DNA of 64,000 bases from Hwanghaeella grinnelliae (GTDB taxonomy: Bacteria; Pseudomonadota; Alphaproteobacteria; UBA8366; Aestuariispiraceae): positions 1,054,001 to 1,118,000 of the forward strand of contig NZ_SADE01000001.1 of assembly GCF_004005845.1 (NCBI RefSeq), given 5' to 3'. Below, piece by piece: positions 43,864-53,018 of the stretch (the first letter of the stretch is position 1; every line of letters starts with the position of its first letter). The translations under genes and the position numbers were made by a program. The notes under the pieces are model-generated. The model made no database searches, had not been told where the DNA came from, and saw only the letters and a list, made by a program, of their open reading frames with translations.

Positions 43864-44597
43864 CTATGGCCCCCGTCGACGGACAGAATCTGTCCGGTGA
43901 TCCAGGAAGCCTGGTCGCCGACCAGGAAGGCGACCGCGTTTGCGATGTCTTCCGGTTGGCCCAGACGGCGCAGATGAATGTTCTCGACCAGCGCCTTCTG
44001 GCCGTCCGCGCCGTAGCTTTCCCATTGCCGCTGGGTGGCGTCGTTCGACAGTACGAAACCGGGGGCGACGGAATTGACCGTGATGCCGAAAGGCCCTAGT
44101 TCCAGCGCCAACTGCTTGGTCAGGCCGACCAGCGCGTGCTTGGCGGCGGTATAGGCCTGGATCTTGGTCAGACTCGGCTTCAACCCCGCGCCGGAGCTGA
44201 TGGTCACGATGCGACCCGCGCCGCGTTTTTTCATGGCGGGCGCGAACATCTGCGCCAGGAAGAAAGCGCTGTCCGTATTGGCGGCGAAAATGGCGCGCCA
44301 GTCGTCTTCCGCGACATCCTCCACCGGATGGTGGACCTGACCGCGGACACCGCCCGCGGCGCTGACCAGCACCGTCGGCGCGCCCTGGTGCTTTTTGATC
44401 GTGTCGGCAAGGCGCGCCACATCTTCCCGGTTGCCCAGATCGGCCGCATGGCCGGGCAGGCCCAGTTCGGCCTGTGCCGCCTCGAAAGCAGGGCCCGGCA
44501 TGTCGGTCACGACCACATCCATGCCATCCTGCCGCAATCTGCGCGCGATGGCGGCACCGATGCCGCCCACCACGCCGGTAACAAGCGCGAGGGTCAT
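43860..44597 (-). CDS. SDR-family oxidoreductase
   Basis: A 245-residue short-chain dehydrogenase. The cofactor motif is TGVVGGIGAAIARRL, an NNAG-equivalent is SAAGGVRG, and the catalytic residues are the Ser of TISSGAG and the Tyr/Lys pair of YTAAKHA. The tail GDQASWITGQILSVDGGH is standard for the family. It overlaps both neighbours by four bases (ATGA), so it is part of the tightly coupled operon. It reduces or oxidises a hydroxy/keto group; the substrate is unknown. Confidence 0.9.
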   Translation of the reverse strand: MTLALVTGVVGGIGAAIARRLRQDGMDVVVTDMPGPAFEAAQAELGLPGHAADLGNREDVARLADTIKKHQGAPTVLVSAAGGVRGQVHHPVEDVAEDDWRAIFAANTDSAFFLAQMFAPAMKKRGAGRIVTISSGAGLKPSLTKIQAYTAAKHALVGLTKQLALELGPFGITVNSVAPGFVLSNDATQRQWESYGADGQKALVENIHLRRLGQPEDIANAVAFLVGDQASWITGQILSVDGGHR

Positions 44598-45643
44598 GCT
44601 GCCGCAGTCCCCCGCAGGACCTTGTCCAGTTCCATGAAGGTGTCCTTGCTTTGCGGCCTTTTGCCGTCTTCGATCTCGTGGATCAGTTCCACAAGCCGGG
44701 CCAGGACGGGGACGTCCAACCCGTGTTTTGCGGCGATCGTCACGATGATGCCGATCTGCGGGTCGACCTCCGTCCGGCGTTTGCGCACCGCCAAGTCGCG
44801 CCAGATTCCCGAATGGGTCTTCGCGGTCTTAGAGGTGAACGCCGCCAACGCGGCAATCGAGGCCCGAGCTTCGGCATCGCCCGCCGTATCGCTATAGGCG
44901 GCCGGGTCGAAGCCGTTGAAGCCGCGCGGTGGGATATTTTCGGCCTTGGCGACCTTCATGACTTCCCGCCCCAGTTCGATCAGCACCGGTACCCGGTCGG
45001 GATCGGCGAAATTGGCCGACATGCTGTCCGGCGTCAGCGCGGTTGCGAAAAGCTGCGCGCCGTAGCCAAGTTTACCCCAGAGATAGGACCATATGTTTTC
45101 GGTCAGAACCGCATCGGGCTCGAAGACCTTCAACAGGTCGAACATCTCACGGGTTCTGTCACGGATGCTGCCGTCGATTTCGCCGACCACGACCGCGCCG
45201 CGATTCCCGAACAGGATCCGGCCCGGCCCTTGCCAGTCGCTGCCGTAATTGACGAAGGCGCCCATCGTCCGCTGTGGGCCGGCAAGTTCAGCGATCAGAT
45301 GCTCGTTCAGACCGTTCTGGGCGGACAGGATGTACCCGTCGTCTGCCAGATGCGGCAGTAGCATCTTCATCGCGGCTTCCGTTGCCTGCGCCTTCACCGC
45401 AAGCACCACGCGCCGGAAGGTGCCTTTCACCTGGTCCGGCGTGGCTGCGGGCACGGCTTGGATGAATTCCTCGACTGGTCCTTCGATATGCAGGCCTGTT
45501 TCATTGCAGGCCGCGACATGGGCCGCGTCGATATCGACCAAAAGCACCGGATGGCCGGCGCGCGCCCAATAGGCGCCCAGAATTCCGCCGATGGCGCCGG
45601 CGCCCCAGATCAGGATCGTGTCTTCTTGCCCGGCCTCCGTCAT
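44594..45643 (-). CDS. Ketopantoate reductase (ApbA/PanE)-family dehydrogenase
   Basis: A 349-residue NADP-dependent dehydrogenase of the PanE family. The Rossmann motif is LIWGAGAIGGILGAYWARAG at about residues 11-30, followed by LAVKAQATEAAMKML and SAQNGLNEHLIAEL, and a C-terminal helical domain with WSYLWGKLGYGA. It is longer than true PanE (about 300) and lies in a catabolic operon, so it probably acts on another 2-keto or 2-hydroxy acid. The ATG at 45643 shares one base with the creatininase stop (TGATG). Confidence 0.82.
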   Translation of the reverse strand: MTEAGQEDTILIWGAGAIGGILGAYWARAGHPVLLVDIDAAHVAACNETGLHIEGPVEEFIQAVPAATPDQVKGTFRRVVLAVKAQATEAAMKMLLPHLADDGYILSAQNGLNEHLIAELAGPQRTMGAFVNYGSDWQGPGRILFGNRGAVVVGEIDGSIRDRTREMFDLLKVFEPDAVLTENIWSYLWGKLGYGAQLFATALTPDSMSANFADPDRVPVLIELGREVMKVAKAENIPPRGFNGFDPAAYSDTAGDAEARASIAALAAFTSKTAKTHSGIWRDLAVRKRRTEVDPQIGIIVTIAAKHGLDVPVLARLVELIHEIEDGKRPQSKDTFMELDKVLRGTAAA

Positions 45644-46359
45644 CACCGGTTGTCCCAGTTCGGCCAGGGGCCTTCGATGGCCTCGCGGGTTTCCTCGACA
45701 CCGGCATTCCAGACTTTCATGACCTGATCGTCCGGCATTTGCCAAGGGCCGCCGAAATTGCCGTCGCCCAACAGCTTTTTCGCGTCATGCGGGGCCGCCG
45801 CCTTCACCGCGTCCAGGTTCACGACGGGCTTTTCGCCTTCCGGGGCAGGCGCGTGGGGCAAACGGGTCCAGGGGAAGTTTTCCATCCAATTGGCATGGCT
45901 GCCGACAGGGTGGACGTCCTTCACCGCCTGCATGGTCTTTGGCGCGGCCCACCAGTTGTGCAGGCGGACTGAGATGTCGCCGTAATCGGCCATCAATTCC
46001 TGCGCCAGTGCGCCGATCGGGTTGTTGCCGCCATGGCCATTGACCATCAAGATATTGCGGAAACCGCTGCGGCGCAGCGACCCTATGACATCGCGCATCA
46101 AGCCCATAAGGGTTTCGACCCGTAGCGTGATCGTCCCTGGATAGGCGCTGAAATAGGGGGTCAGACCGAAAGGGATGACCGGATAGACGGGAACACCCAG
46201 CGGTTCGGCGGCTTCCCGGGCCACCCGTTCGGCCAGGATGACGTCGACGCATAGCGACAGTTGCGCATGTTGTTCCGTCGATCCGATGGGCAGGACGCAG
46301 CGTGGGTCCTTGGCGACCTGCTTTTCGACATCCATCCAGTTCATTTCAGCGATCATCAT
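45643..46359 (-). CDS. Creatininase-family amidohydrolase
   Basis: A 238-residue member of the creatininase/MftE family, which opens cyclic amides or removes formyl-type groups with two metal ions. The Glu and His ligands are in LPIGSTEQHA; an Asp ligand is in LCVDVILAE; the NGHGGNN loop and the HPVGSHANWMENFPW stretch carry further His and Glu residues. Its start overlaps the marR stop by four bases. The presence of a cyclic-amide-opening enzyme, an M20 peptidase and a dipeptide importer in one regulon suggests a diketopiperazine-, creatinine- or hydantoin-like substrate; this is inference. Confidence 0.86.
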   Translation of the reverse strand: MMIAEMNWMDVEKQVAKDPRCVLPIGSTEQHAQLSLCVDVILAERVAREAAEPLGVPVYPVIPFGLTPYFSAYPGTITLRVETLMGLMRDVIGSLRRSGFRNILMVNGHGGNNPIGALAQELMADYGDISVRLHNWWAAPKTMQAVKDVHPVGSHANWMENFPWTRLPHAPAPEGEKPVVNLDAVKAAAPHDAKKLLGDGNFGGPWQMPDDQVMKVWNAGVEETREAIEGPWPNWDNR

Positions 46360-46919
46360 GTTTCGGTCTTCCCCGCTTCTTGTGGATTGAATGAGTCCGG
46401 TATCTCGTCGGAAAGGGGTGCGCAGTTCAGCACGACCTTCGCCAGCAGATTGGACAGGGTTTTCAATTCGTCTTCCTTCAGGCCGTCCAGCATTTCCCGT
46501 TCACGCATTTCGAAGACGGCGACGGTACGGTCGAACAGGGCGCGCCCGTTTTCAGTCAGATACAGCGACTGATTGCGGCGGTCCGATTCGTCCTGCTCGC
46601 GATAGATCAGGCCTTCCTTTTCAAGCTTGGCCATGGCGCGCGACAGGCTGTTCTTCGGAAAGCCTGAGGAGTGGGCGATGTCCCTTGCCTGGCCGCCCTC
46701 GCACAGCGCGATGGAATAGATCACGACGTATTCTATGCGGCTGAGCCCTTCTGTCTTCTGCACCCAGCCATAGCAGGGGGTGTTATAGCGAAGCGCCAGA
46801 TAGTTGAGTCGAAAGGCAAACGGGCAGGGATTGGTCCAAAGTTTGGCCTCGGTCATTTCATCCATTCCCGATACCCCGCCGCTTCGTCGGTTCACGACAA
46901 AGTCATTTGCAAATTGCAT
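46356..46919 (-). CDS. MarR-family transcriptional regulator
   Basis: A 187-residue winged-helix regulator. The recognition region is QARDIAHSSGFPKNSLSRAM followed by AKLEKEGLIYREQDESDRRN, with the usual wing residues D-R-R. The ATG at 46919 is chosen because GAGGGTGGG precedes it; the open frame upstream runs into two palindromes that look like its operators. First gene of the leftward operon and divergent from the dipeptide importer, so it probably represses both until a ligand binds. It may also bind the similar palindrome before hmgA. Confidence 0.88.
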   Translation of the reverse strand: MQFANDFVVNRRSGGVSGMDEMTEAKLWTNPCPFAFRLNYLALRYNTPCYGWVQKTEGLSRIEYVVIYSIALCEGGQARDIAHSSGFPKNSLSRAMAKLEKEGLIYREQDESDRRNQSLYLTENGRALFDRTVAVFEMREREMLDGLKEDELKTLSNLLAKVVLNCAPLSDEIPDSFNPQEAGKTET

Positions 46920-46947
46920 GTTTCCCACCCTCTTTTGAAACTTATTT

Positions 46948-46963
46948 AGTTCCATATAGAACT
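46948..46963. promoter_or_regulatory. Probable MarR operator 1
   Basis: The imperfect palindrome AGTTCCATATAGAACT lies 29 bp before the marR start, between the two divergent operons. A TTGACA hexamer at 46963-46968 touches its right end. It shares its half-sites with the palindrome 54 bp to the right. Confidence 0.65.
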
Positions 46964-47001
46964 TGACATCAACACTATTCCGTACCACCGTCAAGCTTGT
47001 A

Positions 47002-47017
47002 AGTTCCATGTGGAACT
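47002..47017. promoter_or_regulatory. Probable MarR operator 2
   Basis: The palindrome AGTTCCATGTGGAACT has perfect 7-bp arms (AGTTCCA and TGGAACT) and lies 34 bp before the binding-protein start. Two near-identical sites flanking a divergent promoter region are the classical arrangement for MarR-type repression. Confidence 0.75.
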
Positions 47018-47050
47018 ATTTTGACACACACAAACTTGGACGGGGGAGCA

Positions 47051-48640
47051 ATGAAAGCGAAACAATTGTTGGCATCCTTGGCAGTTGCCTTGGGTGTTGC
47101 AGTGTCCGCAGCAGGCGTGTCTGCGCAGACGCTCACGATGGGAGTCCGTGGTGGTCCGGAATCTTTGGATCCGCATTATTCGGCGTTGGGCAGTCATGCC
47201 GAAGCCGCCAAGCATATCTTCGACACCTTGGTCTGGTCCGGTGACGACCTGCAGATCGAGCCGGGTCTGGCGACGTCCTGGAAGCCGTTGAACGAGACGA
47301 CCTGGGAATTCAAGCTGCGCGAAGGGGTCAAGTTCCACGACGGCTCCACCTTTGACGCGGAAGATGTGAAGTTCTCCATCGAACGCATTCCGGCGGTCAG
47401 CGGCCCGACAACGACGACGATCTATGTTCGCCGTGTCGAATCGGTCGAAATCATCGACCCTTATACGATCCACATCCACACCAACGGTCCGGCCGCCACG
47501 CTGCCCTACGACTTCGTAAGGCTGTTCATCGTCAGCGCCGAAGCCGCGAAGGACTACTCCACGAAGGAAACCGCCTCCGCGGGCTTCAACGGCGGTCCGG
47601 CCGCGGTCGGCACCGGCCCATACAAGCTGGTCAGCTGGGAGCCGAAGGGTGACCTTGTTCTGGAACGGTTCGACGATTACTGGCGCGGCAAGGGAGCCTG
47701 GGAAAAGGTCATCCGCAAGGAAATCCCGAATGACAGCGCGCGTCTTGCCGCTCTGAAGGCCGGCCAGGTGGACATCATCAACTATGTGTCCTCCGTCGAC
47801 TATCTCGCCTTGCAGCGGGATTCCTCGGTCGATGCGGTCGTCGGCGACAGCGTCTACATCATGAACCTGCAGCTGGACCAGCGTCCTGATACGCCGAAGG
47901 TCTATGCCATGGACGGGTCCAAGCTGGCGGAAAATCCGTTGCAGAACCCGAAGGTTCGTGAAGCGATCGATCTTGCCATCGACCGTGAGACGATGGTCGA
48001 CATCGTTCTTGAAGGGCTCGGCAAGCCGGCCAATCAGATGATGCCGGCCGGCTTCTTCGGATCGAGCGAAAAGATCCCCGCCCGCGTGCATGACAGTGCC
48101 AAGGCGAAGGCGCTGTTGGCCGAAGCCGGCTATCCGGACGGTTTCCAGATGGACCTGTATTGCACCTCCGACCGTCTTCCGGGCGATGGCGCGATCTGCC
48201 AGGGCCTGGGCCAGATGTTCAGCCAGATCGGCATCAAGACCAACGTCAACGCCATCTCAAAGACCGTTTATTTCCCGGCTCAGTCGCGCCTGGAATATTC
48301 CGTCTTCATGAACGGCTGGGGCACGCTGACCGGTGAAGCGTCCTATACGCTGGGTGCGCTGGCGCATTCCAACGACCCCGACGTCAAGATGGGCGCCTTC
48401 AACCGCGTCGCCTATAAGAACGAGAAGGTCGACGAGCTGATGGAAAAGGGCGCGATGACGCTCGATGCCGATGCCCGCCGTGCGTTGTATGAAGAGGCGA
48501 TGGAACTGACCATGGCCGACCGGGTCTACATTCCGGTTGTCCAATTGCAGACCGTTTGGGCGACCAAGGCCGGAAAACTTAGTTTCCCGCCGCGCTTCGA
48601 CGAAGACACGCTGGCTTTCTTCATAAAGCCGAAGGGTTGA
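47051..48640 (+). CDS. Dipeptide-type ABC substrate-binding protein (family 5)
   Basis: A 529-residue periplasmic binding protein of the DppA/OppA family. Residues 1-23 are a signal peptide ending GVSA. The SBP_bac_5 core follows: LTMGVRGGPESLDPHYSALG, TWEFKLREGVKFHDGSTFDA and GTGPYKLVSWEPKGDLVLER. The start ATG follows GGGGGAG. First gene of a five-gene importer operon, divergent from marR. Relatives bind dipeptides, glutathione, heme or opines. Given the M20 peptidase and creatininase-like enzyme across the promoter, a peptide-like or cyclic amide ligand is likely but unproven. Confidence 0.92.
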   Translation: MKAKQLLASLAVALGVAVSAAGVSAQTLTMGVRGGPESLDPHYSALGSHAEAAKHIFDTLVWSGDDLQIEPGLATSWKPLNETTWEFKLREGVKFHDGSTFDAEDVKFSIERIPAVSGPTTTTIYVRRVESVEIIDPYTIHIHTNGPAATLPYDFVRLFIVSAEAAKDYSTKETASAGFNGGPAAVGTGPYKLVSWEPKGDLVLERFDDYWRGKGAWEKVIRKEIPNDSARLAALKAGQVDIINYVSSVDYLALQRDSSVDAVVGDSVYIMNLQLDQRPDTPKVYAMDGSKLAENPLQNPKVREAIDLAIDRETMVDIVLEGLGKPANQMMPAGFFGSSEKIPARVHDSAKAKALLAEAGYPDGFQMDLYCTSDRLPGDGAICQGLGQMFSQIGIKTNVNAISKTVYFPAQSRLEYSVFMNGWGTLTGEASYTLGALAHSNDPDVKMGAFNRVAYKNEKVDELMEKGAMTLDADARRALYEEAMELTMADRVYIPVVQLQTVWATKAGKLSFPPRFDEDTLAFFIKPKG

Positions 48641-48647
48641 GTCACAA

Positions 48648-48678
48648 TGGCTGGGGAGGGCGTTTTCCTCCCCGGCCA
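48648..48678 (+). promoter_or_regulatory. Intercistronic stem-loop after binding-protein gene
   Basis: A 12-bp stem (TGGCTGGGGAGG with CCTCCCCGGCCA, one G-U pair) and a 7-base loop start 8 bp after the binding-protein stop and end 33 bp before the first permease. There is no T-run. It is the third example in this window of the same arrangement. Confidence 0.7.
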
Positions 48679-48711
48679 TAATTTTCAGATTAAGTCAGGG
48701 CTCGATCCGTC

Positions 48712-49683
48712 ATGCTGGGGTTCGTCATTCAACGCCTGATTCAGGCCAGCCTGGTCATGGCGGCGATGTCCGTTATCGTCTTCGTTGGGGTCTATGCCAT
48801 CGGCAACCCCATCGAAATCATCATTCCGCCCGAAGCGACGCAGGAAATCCGCGAAGCGACGATTCGTAGCCTTGGCCTCGATCTGCCGCTTTGGAAACAG
48901 TATTTCATCTTCGTCGGTAATTTGACGGAGGGCGATTTCGGGCGCTCCTTCATTTATAACCTCCCGGTTCTTGAGCTGATTCTGGGTCGATTGCCGGCGA
49001 CGCTCGAACTGGTCTTGATTTCCGTCATCTCCGCCACGGTCGGCGGTGTGGTTCTTGGCATTTATGCCGGGTACAGACCTGACAGCATCATCGCCAAGAC
49101 GATCATGGCGGTCTCTGTGCTGGGCTTTTCCGTCCCAAGCTTCTGGGTTGGGCTAATCCTTATTCTGACATTCGCCGTCAATCTCGGCTGGCTTCCGGCT
49201 GGCGGACGGGGCGAAACCGTCTCGCTGTTCGGCGTGCAATGGAGTTTCCTGACCTTCGACGGTCTGTCCCATATCGTGCTGCCGGCGCTGAACCTCGCCT
49301 TTTTCAAACTGGCGATGATGATCCGCCTGGCGCGCGCGGGAACGCGGGAAACCATGCTGACCGATACGATTAAATTCGCGCGGGCGGCGGGCATTTCCGA
49401 AGGGCGCATCCTGCGCCGTCATCTGCTCAAGCTTATTTCCATTCCGATCATCACGGTCTTCGGCCTTGAACTGGGGTCGACACTCGCCTTCGCCGTGGTG
49501 ACCGAGACGATCTTCTCCTGGCCGGGCGTCGGCAAGCTGATCATCGACAGCATCGCGGTCCTCGACCGGCCTGTCATGGTCGCCTATCTGATCCTGACGG
49601 CACTGCTCTTCGTGCTGATCAATCTGACGGTCGATCTGGTCTTCGCGTTCATCGATCCGCGCATCCGCGCCAAGGGGGCATGA
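48712..49683 (+). CDS. Dipeptide-type ABC permease (DppB-like)
   Basis: A 323-residue permease with six hydrophobic helices, beginning MLGFVIQRLIQASLVMAAMS, as DppB proteins do. The coupling motif lies around residues 222-245 (KFARAAGISEGRILRRHLLK), and ETIFSWPGVGKLIIDSI near the C terminus is a family hallmark. It ends in a four-base overlap with the second permease gene. Confidence 0.93.
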   Translation: MLGFVIQRLIQASLVMAAMSVIVFVGVYAIGNPIEIIIPPEATQEIREATIRSLGLDLPLWKQYFIFVGNLTEGDFGRSFIYNLPVLELILGRLPATLELVLISVISATVGGVVLGIYAGYRPDSIIAKTIMAVSVLGFSVPSFWVGLILILTFAVNLGWLPAGGRGETVSLFGVQWSFLTFDGLSHIVLPALNLAFFKLAMMIRLARAGTRETMLTDTIKFARAAGISEGRILRRHLLKLISIPIITVFGLELGSTLAFAVVTETIFSWPGVGKLIIDSIAVLDRPVMVAYLILTALLFVLINLTVDLVFAFIDPRIRAKGA

Positions 49684-50570
49684 TGTCAGCTTCGGATACC
49701 CAATCGCCGCTGCGCCTGTTCTGGCGGGAATTCTCGGAGAACAAATTCGCCGTCGGGTCCCTTGTCGTCGTCGTGCTGCTGGCCGTGGTCGCTTTCCTGG
49801 CGCCGCTGCTGGTGCCGCAGGACCCGTACAATCTGGAACTGCTATCGCTGTTGGACGCGCGCCGCCCGCCGGGCTTCGTGGGTTCCGGCGGTTATGTCCA
49901 TGTGCTGGGCACCGACCCGCAGGGACGGGACCTGCTGTCCGCCATTTTCTACGGTTTGCGCATCTCGATCATCATCGGCCTTGCGGCGGGCGCGATCGCC
50001 CTGGTCCTGGGCACGATCGTCGGTATCTTCGCCGCCTACGCAGGGGGCTGGATCGAAACCGTGCTGATGCGGGTGATCGACCTTCAACTGTCCTTCCCGG
50101 CGATCCTGCTGGCGCTGGTGCTGGTGGCGCTGCTGGGGCAGGGGAAGGGGCAGCTGATCGCCGCGCTGGTCGCCGCACAATACGCCTATTTCGCACGCAC
50201 TGCTTATGGCGCGGCCAAGGCCGAACGGCGCAAGGACTATGTGGAGGCTGCCCTCGCGACGCCGCTTGCCGGTTACAAGGTCGCCGTCCGGCATCTGCTG
50301 CCGAACTGCATGCCACCGCTGATCGTTGTCGCGACGGTGCAGATCGCCAATGCGATTTCCCTGGAGGCGACCCTGAGCTTCCTGGGCCTAGGCCTGCCGG
50401 TGACGGAACCGAGCCTGGGCATGCTGATCTCCAACGGCTTCCCCTATATGATGAGCGGCCGGTACTGGATTTCGGTCTTCCCGGGCATCGCGTTGATAAT
50501 CCTGATCGTCGCCATCAATGTCGTCGGCGACCAGATCCGCGACCAGTTCAATCCGAGGCTCCGCAAATGA
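49680..50570 (+). CDS. Dipeptide-type ABC permease (DppC-like)
   Basis: A 296-residue permease of normal DppC length. After the first helix it has the expected LGTDPQGRDLLSAIFYGLRI motif and a coupling loop at about residues 180-208 (RKDYVEAALATPLAGYKVAV). The motif EATLSFLGLGLPVTEPSLG is typical. In contrast to the DppC-like gene at 4118-5323 it lacks a large periplasmic insert. It overlaps both neighbours by four bases. Confidence 0.93.
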   Translation: MMSASDTQSPLRLFWREFSENKFAVGSLVVVVLLAVVAFLAPLLVPQDPYNLELLSLLDARRPPGFVGSGGYVHVLGTDPQGRDLLSAIFYGLRISIIIGLAAGAIALVLGTIVGIFAAYAGGWIETVLMRVIDLQLSFPAILLALVLVALLGQGKGQLIAALVAAQYAYFARTAYGAAKAERRKDYVEAALATPLAGYKVAVRHLLPNCMPPLIVVATVQIANAISLEATLSFLGLGLPVTEPSLGMLISNGFPYMMSGRYWISVFPGIALIILIVAINVVGDQIRDQFNPRLRK

Positions 50571-51541
50571 CTCTTGTTCTCGACGTTCAGGACCTCTGCA
50601 CCAGTTTTCACACCCGGGCCGGTGTCGTGAAGGCGGTAAACGGCGTCAGCTTCACCTTGCGCAAGGGCGAAGTATTGGGGCTGGTCGGCGAATCCGGGTC
50701 CGGCAAGACGGTCACCGGTTTCTCCCTGCTTGGGTTGGTCGATGCGCCGGGCCGGATCGATCGCGGGCGGATCGTCCTCAATGGGCAGGATCTTGTGGGA
50801 TTGCCGGAACGCGAATTGCGCAAGCGCCGGGGTCGCGACATCGCCATGATTTTCCAAGACCCGATTGCGACCCTGAACCCGCTGTTGTCCATCCGCACCC
50901 AGATGACGATGGCGCTGGATGCGCATGCCTCGATGGGCCGTGCAGCAGCGGAAAAACGTTGCGTGGAGGTTCTGGAAAAGGTCGGTATCCCGGATCCGCG
51001 TTCGCGGTTGGACAACTACCCGCATGAATTCTCCGGCGGTATGCGTCAGCGCGTCGCCATTGCCATCGCGCTGTTGCACAATCCCTCGGTCATCGTTGCG
51101 GACGAACCGACGACGGCGCTGGACGTTTCCATCCAGGCGCAGATACTGCACGAAATGCGCAGTCTGGCGCAGGAGACGGGGACCGCACTGATCTGGATCA
51201 GTCACGATCTGGCAACCGTCTCCAGCCTCGCCACGCGACTGCTGGTCATGTATGCGGGCAGGGTGGTTGAAGAAGGGCCGACGGCCGAAGTCTTGAACAA
51301 CCCGCGGCATCCCTATACGCGGGGATTGATCGACTCCCTGCCGGCGACTGCTGAGCCGGGCAAGCCGCTGAGCCAGATTCCGGGCACCACGCCCTCGCTG
51401 CTATCGCTGGGTCAGGGCTGCCCCTTCAAGCCGCGCTGCACTTACGCCACGGATATTTGTGATACGGCGCCGGCCCTGTCCGCCGTCACCAAGCGCGCCT
51501 GGCGCTGTCATCATCCGCTGGCCATGGAAGGGGCTGCCTGA
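50567..51541 (+). CDS. Dipeptide-type ABC ATP-binding protein (DppD-like)
   Basis: A 324-residue ATPase: Walker A GESGSGKT, signature FSGGMRQRVAIAIAL, Walker B VIVADEPTTALD, switch His in WISHDLA, and the C-terminal Cys motif QGCPFKPRCTYAT. Start and stop overlap the neighbouring genes (ATGA at 50567, TGATG at 51541), so synthesis is coupled to the permeases and to the second ATPase. Confidence 0.93.
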   Translation: MTLVLDVQDLCTSFHTRAGVVKAVNGVSFTLRKGEVLGLVGESGSGKTVTGFSLLGLVDAPGRIDRGRIVLNGQDLVGLPERELRKRRGRDIAMIFQDPIATLNPLLSIRTQMTMALDAHASMGRAAAEKRCVEVLEKVGIPDPRSRLDNYPHEFSGGMRQRVAIAIALLHNPSVIVADEPTTALDVSIQAQILHEMRSLAQETGTALIWISHDLATVSSLATRLLVMYAGRVVEEGPTAEVLNNPRHPYTRGLIDSLPATAEPGKPLSQIPGTTPSLLSLGQGCPFKPRCTYATDICDTAPALSAVTKRAWRCHHPLAMEGAA

Positions 51542-52545
51542 TGGATGCCTTTTTCGAAGTAGAAAATGTGGTGCGCGAGTTTCGCCCGCCGGTAACGCTT
51601 GGCGACAAGATCGCCGCCAGGCTTGGCGCCAAGGTGGAAATGCGGTCGGTCAAGGCGGTCAACGATGTCTCCCTCACCCTGGAGAAGGGCAAGACATTGG
51701 GGCTGGTCGGCGAGTCGGGTTGCGGGAAATCCACGCTGGGTAAAGTTGCCGCCGGTATCCTGGCGCCGACCGCCGGTACCGTTTTATTGGACGGCAAGCC
51801 GGTCATGACGGACGGGCGGAAGCAGACAACTCGCGTACAGACCGTGTTTCAGGACCCCTTCGCCTCGCTCGACCCGCGGATGAAGGTGGGCGACGCGGTG
51901 GCGGAGGGCCCGATTGAGCACGGCCTCGTCACGCGGGCCGATGCGCGCGCCTATGTGTTGGACTGGTTCGCCCGTGTTGGCCTGGATCCCAGTTATGCCA
52001 ACCGTTACCCGCACCAGTTCTCGGGCGGTCAGCGGCAACGCATCGCCATTGCCCGGGCCCTGGCAATGCAACCGGACTTGTTGATCTGCGACGAGCCTGT
52101 GGCCTCGCTGGATGTCTCAATTCAGGCCCAGGTCATCAATCTGTTCCTGGACCTGCGGCGCGACCTGGACCTGACCTGCCTGTTCATCAGCCATGACCTG
52201 TCGGTGGTTCGCCATGTCAGCGACCGGGTTGCGGTCATGTATCTGGGGCGGATCGTTGAAGAAGCGCCGACGGAAGCCCTGTTCGAGGCACCGGCGCATC
52301 CCTATACGCGGGCTTTGATCGCATCCATCCCGAAACTGGTTTTGAATCGGGAAACGCTGGTGGAGTTCGACCCGATCGCGGGTGAGATCCCGTCGCCGCT
52401 GTCGCCGCCGCCCGGGTGTTATTTCGCGCCGCGCTGCCCCTTGGCCGCCGACCGATGCCGAGAGACCGCGCCCGACCTTCGAACGACCGAGAATGGGCGT
52501 CGGGTCGCCTGCTATTTTCCCGTCAGCACTCGTGGGGCAGATTGA
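51541..52545 (+). CDS. Dipeptide-type ABC ATP-binding protein (DppF-like)
   Basis: A 334-residue ATPase and last gene of the operon. Walker A is GESGCGKS, the signature FSGGQRQRIAIARAL, Walker B LLICDEPVASLD, and the C-terminal motif PPGCYFAPRCPLAADRC. A 20-residue insert near the N terminus (LGDKIAARLGAKVEMRSVKA) is common in this subgroup. No hairpin with a T-run is seen in the 120 bp before the tRNA gene that faces it. Confidence 0.93.
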   Translation: MDAFFEVENVVREFRPPVTLGDKIAARLGAKVEMRSVKAVNDVSLTLEKGKTLGLVGESGCGKSTLGKVAAGILAPTAGTVLLDGKPVMTDGRKQTTRVQTVFQDPFASLDPRMKVGDAVAEGPIEHGLVTRADARAYVLDWFARVGLDPSYANRYPHQFSGGQRQRIAIARALAMQPDLLICDEPVASLDVSIQAQVINLFLDLRRDLDLTCLFISHDLSVVRHVSDRVAVMYLGRIVEEAPTEALFEAPAHPYTRALIASIPKLVLNRETLVEFDPIAGEIPSPLSPPPGCYFAPRCPLAADRCRETAPDLRTTENGRRVACYFPVSTRGAD

Positions 52546-52667
52546 GTAGATTGCAACGGGCCCATTCTTTGGATCGCCCAGGGGACTGCTATTCTGTGCA
52601 TGAATAAAGCATGACAGTTGTCGCGAAAAATGCGCAATCAAAAAACATAAATAATTCAGTTGGATAG

Positions 52668-52742
<75 letters not shown>

Positions 52743-53018
52743 GCCGATCGGGCCGACCGATAGTTTCCGGCGCGGGGTGGGCCGTTGGCCCGTGCCTCCC
52801 GGAACGGCGCGGTGTATGCCACAGGCTTTCCGGGCCTGCAAGCGTTGACGGCCCCCCCCGAGAACGTTTTCCCCGAGCCGACTGGCAAAGGGTTGGAGGC
52901 GGGCCCAGAATTGGTCCTATAGGCAGGTTGGGGGCAGGGTCGCAATGCGCCTCTGCCGTTGGTGGGAGAATCCGGTACAAGGGGGAGCGATGAACCTACC
53001 GAACGGGCTGGAAATCCA
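52743..53018. other. Intergenic region between tRNA-Thr and the sulfotransferase gene
   Basis: This 276-bp stretch has no convincing gene. It should contain the promoter of the tRNA (reading left) and of the sulfotransferase gene (reading right). A run of eight C bases at about 52852-52859 stands out. No repeat of the tRNA end was seen here. Confidence 0.4.
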
